From contig NZ_ML138678.1 in assembly GCF_004028635.1 (NCBI RefSeq), positions 1,539,112 through 1,603,111 of the forward strand: DNA of 64,000 bases, given 5' to 3'. Origin of the DNA: Streptomyces cyaneus. Its GTDB lineage: Bacteria > Actinomycetota > Actinomycetes > Streptomycetales > Streptomycetaceae. A program made the translations under genes and the position numbers. Below the pieces are notes generated by a model that was not told where the DNA came from, searched no databases, and saw only the letters and a program-made list of their open reading frames with translations. Position 1 is the stretch's first letter; each line of letters begins with the position of its first letter. Shown here piece by piece: positions 59,489 to 64,000 of the stretch.

Positions 59489-60265
59489 GTGAGCCTGGCG
59501 GGGGGAGTTCTCACATCGGCGTCAGCACTGCCGGACGCTGCCGTACGCGCATTGCTGCGCACCGGCGACACGTCCGTGCTGTCGCTGTCGGCACGCTCCG
59601 ACGACGAGCCACCGCTGACGATCCCGCGTGATCCCGCGCGGGAAGCGGCCCGGCGCGAGCTGTCGAAGCACATGTACCACGAGAACGAACCCAGTTGGTT
59701 CCAGCGCGCCCTGGACACCTTCTGGGACTGGGTCGAGGACCTGTTCAGCAGCGCCTCGACCGTGACGCCCGGAGGACCGCTCGGCCTGGTCGTCGTCATC
59801 CTGGTCGTCCTTGCCGTCCTCGGCGCCCTGTGGTGGCGCCTCGGCACCCCCCGCCGCCAACCCACCTCCTCCGCCGCCCTGTTCGACGACCGCCCCCGCA
59901 GCGCCGCCGAACACCGAGCCGCCGCCGAAGCACACGCCGCCCAGGGCCACTGGAACCAGGCCGTCCAGGAACGCATGCGCGCCATCGTCCGCTCCCTCGA
60001 GGAACGCGCACTCCTCGACGTGCGCCCCGGCCGCACCGCGGACGAGGCCGCCGCCGAAGCAGGCCGCACATTGCCCTCCCACACGGAGCGACTGCGCACC
60101 GCCGCCCGGGACTTCGACGACGTGACATACGGCGGACGAACCGCGACCCAGCAGGCGTACCAACGCATCGCCGAACTCGACCGCGTCCTGGAGAGCACCA
60201 AGCCACAGCTCGCGAGCAGCGCCCCCAGCACGGCCCACAACGCCCGCCAGGGAGCCGCCGAATGA
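59489..60265 (+). CDS. DUF4129 domain membrane protein
   Basis: A 258-residue protein. One membrane helix lies near residues 93-113 (LGLVVVILVVLAVLGALWW). The C-terminal cytoplasmic domain (about 125-230) is DUF4129: RAAAEAHAAQGHWNQAVQER and RTADEAAAEAGR. The family is linked to transglutaminase-type or MoxR/DUF58 operons, as here. The start is GTG 59489, 4 nt after the previous stop, and it overlaps the next gene by 4 nt (ATGA), so translation is coupled. Confidence 0.9.
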   Translation: MSLAGGVLTSASALPDAAVRALLRTGDTSVLSLSARSDDEPPLTIPRDPAREAARRELSKHMYHENEPSWFQRALDTFWDWVEDLFSSASTVTPGGPLGLVVVILVVLAVLGALWWRLGTPRRQPTSSAALFDDRPRSAAEHRAAAEAHAAQGHWNQAVQERMRAIVRSLEERALLDVRPGRTADEAAAEAGRTLPSHTERLRTAARDFDDVTYGGRTATQQAYQRIAELDRVLESTKPQLASSAPSTAHNARQGAAE

Positions 60266-61464
60266 CCACCGAGGCCACGCTCCCGTCCACCTCGGCCTCG
60301 CCCACCGCACGCCAAGTGTGGACCCGCACGCGAGGCATAGCCCTCGCCCTCGTCCTCCTGCTGGCAGCGGCCGTCGTGATCGCCTCGATCCGCTCCGACG
60401 CCCGGCACGGCGCCCTCGACCCACGCTCCGCCGACCCCAAGGGCAGCCGGGCCGTCGCCGAACTCCTCGCCGACCGCGGCGTGGACACACGCATCGTCAC
60501 CACCCTGGACGAAGCACGCGCCGCGTCCGCCGCGGACACCACCCTCCTGGTCGCCGCCCCCAACCTCCTGACGCACCGTCAACAGAGCTCGCTGCATTCG
60601 GCGACCGCCGACTCCGGCGGCCGTACCGTCCTCGTCGCCCCTGGCAGCTGGTCCGTCGAACGGCTCGTCCCCGGGGTCACCGCGGACCCCGCCACCAGCC
60701 TCGACTCGGCACTCGCCCCCGACTGCGCCCTGCCCGCCGCCCAGCGCGCAGGCACCGCCGACCTGGGCGGCGTCCGCTACACCACCACCCACCTCGACGC
60801 CGACCAGTGCTACCCCAGCGAGCGCCTGGCCACCCTGCTGCGCGTCCCGGAAACCACCGGGAACGGCGACTCCATCGTCCTCGGCGCGCCCGACATCCTC
60901 TACAACGACCGCCTCGACGAGCAGGGCAACGCCTCCCTCGCTCTCCAACTCCTCGGCTCCCGCCCCCACTTGGTCTGGTACCTCCCCTCGCTCTCCGACA
61001 CGTCGGCCGCCGACGCGGACGACGAACGCAGCTTCTTCGACCTGCTCCCCTCGGGCTGGCTCTGGGGCACACTTCAGCTCTTCATCGCCGCAGCCCTGGC
61101 CGCCCTCTGGAGGGCACGCCGACTCGGCCCCCTCGTGCCCGAAAAACTCCCCGTAGCGATCCGCGCCTCCGAAACCGTCGAAGGCCGCGCCCGCCTCTAC
61201 CGCAAGGCGAACGCCCGCGACCGCGCGGCCGCCGCTCTTCGCTCCACCACCCGCACGCGCCTCGCCCCCCTCGTAGGTGTCCCCGTCTCCCAGGCGCACG
61301 CGCCCGAGGCCCTGCTCCCGGTCCTGTCCGCCCACCTCCACAACCACGGAGACGGACAGACCCTGCACACCCTCCTCTTCGGCCCGCCGCCCAGCGACGA
61401 CGCAGCACTCATCTCCCTCGCCGACCAACTCGACGCCCTCGAAAGAGAGGTACGCCGTCCATGA
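60262..61464 (+). CDS. DUF4350 domain membrane protein
   Basis: A 400-residue protein. It has an N-terminal membrane helix (about residues 27-44), then a DUF4350 domain (about 60-220: PKGSRAVAELLADRGVDTRI, TLLVAAPNLLT), a second helix near 270-290 (WGTLQLFIAAALAALWRAR), and a cytoplasmic C-terminal tail. The family occurs with MoxR and DUF58 proteins and has no assigned chemistry. Start ATG 60262 overlaps the DUF4129 stop; the end overlaps the MoxR start (ATGA at 61461). Confidence 0.9.
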   Translation: MTTEATLPSTSASPTARQVWTRTRGIALALVLLLAAAVVIASIRSDARHGALDPRSADPKGSRAVAELLADRGVDTRIVTTLDEARAASAADTTLLVAAPNLLTHRQQSSLHSATADSGGRTVLVAPGSWSVERLVPGVTADPATSLDSALAPDCALPAAQRAGTADLGGVRYTTTHLDADQCYPSERLATLLRVPETTGNGDSIVLGAPDILYNDRLDEQGNASLALQLLGSRPHLVWYLPSLSDTSAADADDERSFFDLLPSGWLWGTLQLFIAAALAALWRARRLGPLVPEKLPVAIRASETVEGRARLYRKANARDRAAAALRSTTRTRLAPLVGVPVSQAHAPEALLPVLSAHLHNHGDGQTLHTLLFGPPPSDDAALISLADQLDALEREVRRP

Positions 61465-62453
61465 TGGACCCGACCACTGACAACGCCGGGAACACCGGGG
61501 ATCCGGGCACCGCCCGCGCCTCCCTGGAAGCCCTGCGCGCCGAGATCGCCAAAGCCGTGGTCGGCCAGGACCCCGCCGTGACCGGCCTCGTCGTCGCCCT
61601 CCTCTGCCGCGGACACGTACTACTAGAAGGAGTCCCCGGGGTCGCCAAAACGTTGCTCGTCCGCGCCCTCGCATCCGCACTCGAACTCGACACCAAGCGC
61701 GTCCAGTTCACCCCCGACCTCATGCCGAGCGACGTGACGGGCTCCCTCGTCTACGACACCCGCACCGCCGAGTTCTCCTTCCAGCCCGGCCCGGTCTTCA
61801 CCAACCTCCTCCTCGCCGACGAGATCAACCGCACCCCGCCGAAGACCCAGTCGTCCCTCCTGGAGGCCATGGAGGAACGCCAGGTCACAGTCGACGGCAC
61901 GCCCCGCCCCCTCCCCGACCCGTTCCTCGTCGCAGCAACCCAGAACCCGGTCGAATACGAGGGCACCTACCCCCTCCCCGAAGCCCAGCTGGACCGTTTC
62001 CTCCTCAAGCTCACCATCCCGCTCCCCTCCCGCCAGGACGAGATCGACGTCCTCACCCGCCACGCCGAGGGCTTCAACCCGCGCGACCTGCGCGCCGCCG
62101 GCGTACGCCCCGTAGCGGGCCCTGCAGACCTGGAAGCAGCACGCGCGGCGGTGGCCAAGACGACGGTCTCCCCGGAAATCACGGCCTACGTGGTCGACAT
62201 CTGCCGAGCCACCCGAGAATCGCCTTCACTGACCCTGGGTGTCTCCCCACGCGGCGCCACGGCCCTCCTGGCCACCGCCCGCGCATGGGCCTGGCTGACG
62301 GGCCGTGACTACGTCATCCCCGACGATGTCAAGGCACTCGCCCTCCCCACCCTCCGCCACCGCGTGCAGCTCCGCCCGGAGGCCGAGATGGAAGGGGTCA
62401 CGGCCGACTCCGTCATCAACGCGATCCTCGCCCACGTCCCCGTCCCCCGCTGA
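61461..62453 (+). CDS. MoxR family AAA+ ATPase
   Basis: A 330-residue ATPase. Walker A is GVPGVAKT near residues 59-66, Walker B LLADEINRTPPKTQ, sensor 1 in VAATQNPVEYEGTYPLPEAQ and sensor 2 in LGVSPRGATALL. MoxR proteins act as chaperones that insert cofactors or mature complexes with von Willebrand or DUF58 partners. Here the DUF58 partner follows with a 1 nt overlap. The ATG at 61461 overlaps the DUF4350 stop. The substrate complex in Streptomyces is unknown. Confidence 0.96.
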   Translation: MMDPTTDNAGNTGDPGTARASLEALRAEIAKAVVGQDPAVTGLVVALLCRGHVLLEGVPGVAKTLLVRALASALELDTKRVQFTPDLMPSDVTGSLVYDTRTAEFSFQPGPVFTNLLLADEINRTPPKTQSSLLEAMEERQVTVDGTPRPLPDPFLVAATQNPVEYEGTYPLPEAQLDRFLLKLTIPLPSRQDEIDVLTRHAEGFNPRDLRAAGVRPVAGPADLEAARAAVAKTTVSPEITAYVVDICRATRESPSLTLGVSPRGATALLATARAWAWLTGRDYVIPDDVKALALPTLRHRVQLRPEAEMEGVTADSVINAILAHVPVPR

Positions 62454-63763
62454 TGGCACTCACCGGACGCGCCGCGCTCCTCGCGGCCCTAGGCTCCCTC
62501 CCCGTAGGTATCTGGGACCCCAGCTGGACGGGCATCCTCGCGGTCAACGCCCCCCTGGTGGTGGCCTGCGCCTGCGACTTCGCACTGGCGGCACCCGTAC
62601 GACGCCTGGGCCTGACCCGCTCCGGCGACACCTCCGTACGCCTGGGAGAGACAGCGGACGTCACGCTCACGATCACCAACCCATCCCCCCGCCCGCTCCG
62701 CGCCCACCTCCGCGACGCCTGGCCCCCCAGCAGCTGGCAGCCAGGCACGGAGGTGGCGTCATCCCGCCACACAGTGACGGTCCCCGCCGGCGAACGCCGC
62801 CGCATCACCACCCGCCTACGCCCCACCCGCCGAGGCGACCGCCAGGCCAACCGCGTGACCATCCGCTCGTACGGGCCGCTGGGCCTCTTCTCCCGCCAGG
62901 GCACCCACAAAGTCCCGTGGACCGTTCGCGTCCTGCCCCCCTTCACGAGCCGCAAGCACCTTCCCTCCAAACTGGCCCGCCTGCGCGAACTCGACGGCCG
63001 CACCAGCGTGCTCATTCGGGGCCAAGGCACAGAATTCGACAGCCTGCGCGAATACGTTCCCGGCGACGACACCCGCTCCATCGACTGGCGCGCCACGGCC
63101 CGGCAATCGGCAGTAGCCGTACGCACCTGGCGCCCCGAACGCGACCGCCACATCCTGCTCGTCCTGGACACCGGCCGCACCTCCGCAGGACGTGTCGGAG
63201 ACGCCCCACGCCTCGACGCCTCCATGGACGCGGCACTACTCCTGGCCGCCCTCGCCTCCCGAGCCGGCGACCGCGTGGACCTTCTTGCCTACGACCGCCG
63301 AGTACGCGCGCTCGTCCAGGGCCGCACAGCGAGCGACGTCCTCCCTTCGCTGGTCAACGCGATGGCCACTCTCGAACCCGAGCTGATCGAAACGGACGCA
63401 CGAGGCCTGACGGCTGTGGCGCTCCGTACGGCACCTCGCCACTCCCTGATCGTGCTACTCACAACCCTCGACGCGGCCCCGATCGAGGAAGGCCTGCTCC
63501 CGGTCCTGTCCCAGCTCACCCAGCGCCACACAGTTCTGCTCGCATCCGTAGCGGACCCCCACATCGCGCAGATGGCAACCGCGCGTGGAAACACGGACGC
63601 CGTCTACGAGGCCGCAGCAGCAGCCCAGGCTCAGAACGAACGCCACCGCACAGCGGAACAACTCCGCAGGCATGGCGTTACGGTCGTCGACGCGATGCCG
63701 GAGGAACTCGCACCGGCACTGGCAGACGCGTATCTGGCCCTCAAGACGGCGGGACGCCTGTAG
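62453..63763 (+). CDS. DUF58 domain protein (MoxR partner)
   Basis: A 436-residue protein with two N-terminal membrane segments (residues 5-40). The conserved DUF58 signature, about 195-225, is GTEFDSLREYVPGDDTRSIDWRA. The C-terminal half resembles a von Willebrand A domain (VLDTGRTSAG, DAALLLAALASRAGDRVDLL). It starts on the last base of the MoxR stop and is the final gene of the five-gene operon, which ends at the terminators 63772-63867. Confidence 0.94.
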   Translation: MALTGRAALLAALGSLPVGIWDPSWTGILAVNAPLVVACACDFALAAPVRRLGLTRSGDTSVRLGETADVTLTITNPSPRPLRAHLRDAWPPSSWQPGTEVASSRHTVTVPAGERRRITTRLRPTRRGDRQANRVTIRSYGPLGLFSRQGTHKVPWTVRVLPPFTSRKHLPSKLARLRELDGRTSVLIRGQGTEFDSLREYVPGDDTRSIDWRATARQSAVAVRTWRPERDRHILLVLDTGRTSAGRVGDAPRLDASMDAALLLAALASRAGDRVDLLAYDRRVRALVQGRTASDVLPSLVNAMATLEPELIETDARGLTAVALRTAPRHSLIVLLTTLDAAPIEEGLLPVLSQLTQRHTVLLASVADPHIAQMATARGNTDAVYEAAAAAQAQNERHRTAEQLRRHGVTVVDAMPEELAPALADAYLALKTAGRL

Positions 63764-63771
63764 CCAGAGAA

Positions 63772-63802
63772 ATGAGGGGCTCTCCTAGGAAGCGCCCCTC
63801 AT
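63772..63802 (+). terminator. First terminator of the MoxR/DUF58 operon
   Basis: ATGAGGGGC pairs with GCCCCTCAT (9 bp) around a 13 nt loop, 8 nt after the DUF58 stop. Confidence 0.75.
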
Positions 63803-63827
63803 CGATGCACAAACCAACCGCAAATGC

Positions 63828-63867
63828 AGAAAGCCCCCGTGCCGGTATCCCCGGCCGGGGGCTTTCT
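63828..63867. terminator. Terminator between the MoxR operon and the rRNA operon
   Basis: A long hairpin: AGAAAGCCCCCG pairs with CGGGGGCTTTCT (12 bp), continued by GCCGG/CCGGC after a one-base bulge. Placed just after the 5S rRNA 3' end on the minus strand, it is the likely rRNA operon terminator and also serves the plus strand. Confidence 0.85.
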
Positions 63868-63875
63868 CAAAAATT

Positions 63876-63994
63876 GTTCGGCGGCGTCCTACTCTCCCAC
63901 AGGGTCCCCCCTGCAGTACCATCGGCGCTGTAAGGCTTAGCTTCCGGGTTCGGAATGTAACCGGGCGTTTCCCTCACGCTATAACCACCGAAAC
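63876..63994 (-). rRNA. rrf: 5S ribosomal RNA
   Basis: On the minus strand, GTTTCGGTGGTTATAGCGTG begins the molecule and GGACGCCGCCGAAC ends it. The internal CCGAACCCGGAAGCTAAGCC and GATGGTACTGCAGGGG are the loop motifs of bacterial 5S rRNA. The length is about 117-119 nt; ends are accurate to a few bases. The 23S and 16S genes must lie to the right, outside the window. Confidence 0.96.
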
Positions 63995-64000
63995 ACTATG

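Noticed and set aside
57691..61680. 1329-codon minus-strand frame opposite the MoxR operon
   Set aside because: Shadow frame: low-complexity Gly/Arg/Glu sequence with no domain, antisense to five recognisable proteins.
63784..63875. tRNA gene near the rRNA operon end
   Set aside because: The sequence folds as terminators only; no cloverleaf or T-loop motif is present.

Overview
The window is chromosomal DNA from a Streptomyces-type actinomycete. The evidence is the very high G+C, GTG and TTG starts, short GTGA/ATGA operon overlaps, F420-type and MtrAB-LpqB genes, and a gene order that, from memory, follows the S. coelicolor SCO2978-SCO3019 segment. About 46 protein genes are supported, plus a 5S rRNA gene at the right edge. 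Most are core genes; accessory material lies at 20.6-25 kb, 37.5-38.6 kb, 45.7-46 kb and 55.3-56.8 kb.

Left part (0.4-7.8 kb): a large FHA/FtsK-like ATPase, then a three-gene carbohydrate ABC importer (lipoprotein binding protein and two permeases, with no ATPase of its own). One permease carries a MalF-like extracytoplasmic insert.

Wall glycopolymer locus (8-32.4 kb): four giant proteins that fuse a GT2 glycosyltransferase to a TagB/TagF-type CDP-glycerol glycerophosphotransferase, two stand-alone GT2 enzymes, two paralogous GT-C-like membrane proteins, a GalE-type epimerase and a TagGH-type polymer-export ABC transporter. Together they look able to make nucleotide-sugar precursors, build a polyol-phosphate or glycosyl polymer and export it. 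The locus is interrupted by an ohr/ohrR peroxide-stress divergon and a block of stress, regulatory and F420 genes. Between a TetR-family regulator and the exporter lies an eight-copy array of about 47 bp units, each with a TetR-operator-like dyad. This array is the most unusual signal in the window.

Middle (32.5-48 kb): NAD-glutamate dehydrogenase (1644 aa), a (GGCAGC)39 tract inside a small, possibly frameshifted gene, a DJ-1/PfpI protein, a HAD hydrolase, a DUF6912-like protein, an Rv3235-like protein, SecA, a GNAT acetyltransferase, a G/C homopolymer block, a YcaQ-like protein and an orphan NarL-type response regulator.

Right (48-64 kb): long-form HPF, a ComF-like protein with a repeat-rich insert, and the LpqB-MtrB-MtrA operon with a GTnAC-n6-GTnAC site upstream of mtrA. 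A small island between mtrA and mtnA holds a TauE/SafE transporter, a MITE-like inverted-repeat element and an integrase scrap. Next come mtnA and a five-gene membrane/MoxR/DUF58 operon that ends in terminators facing the 3' end of an rRNA operon read from the other strand.
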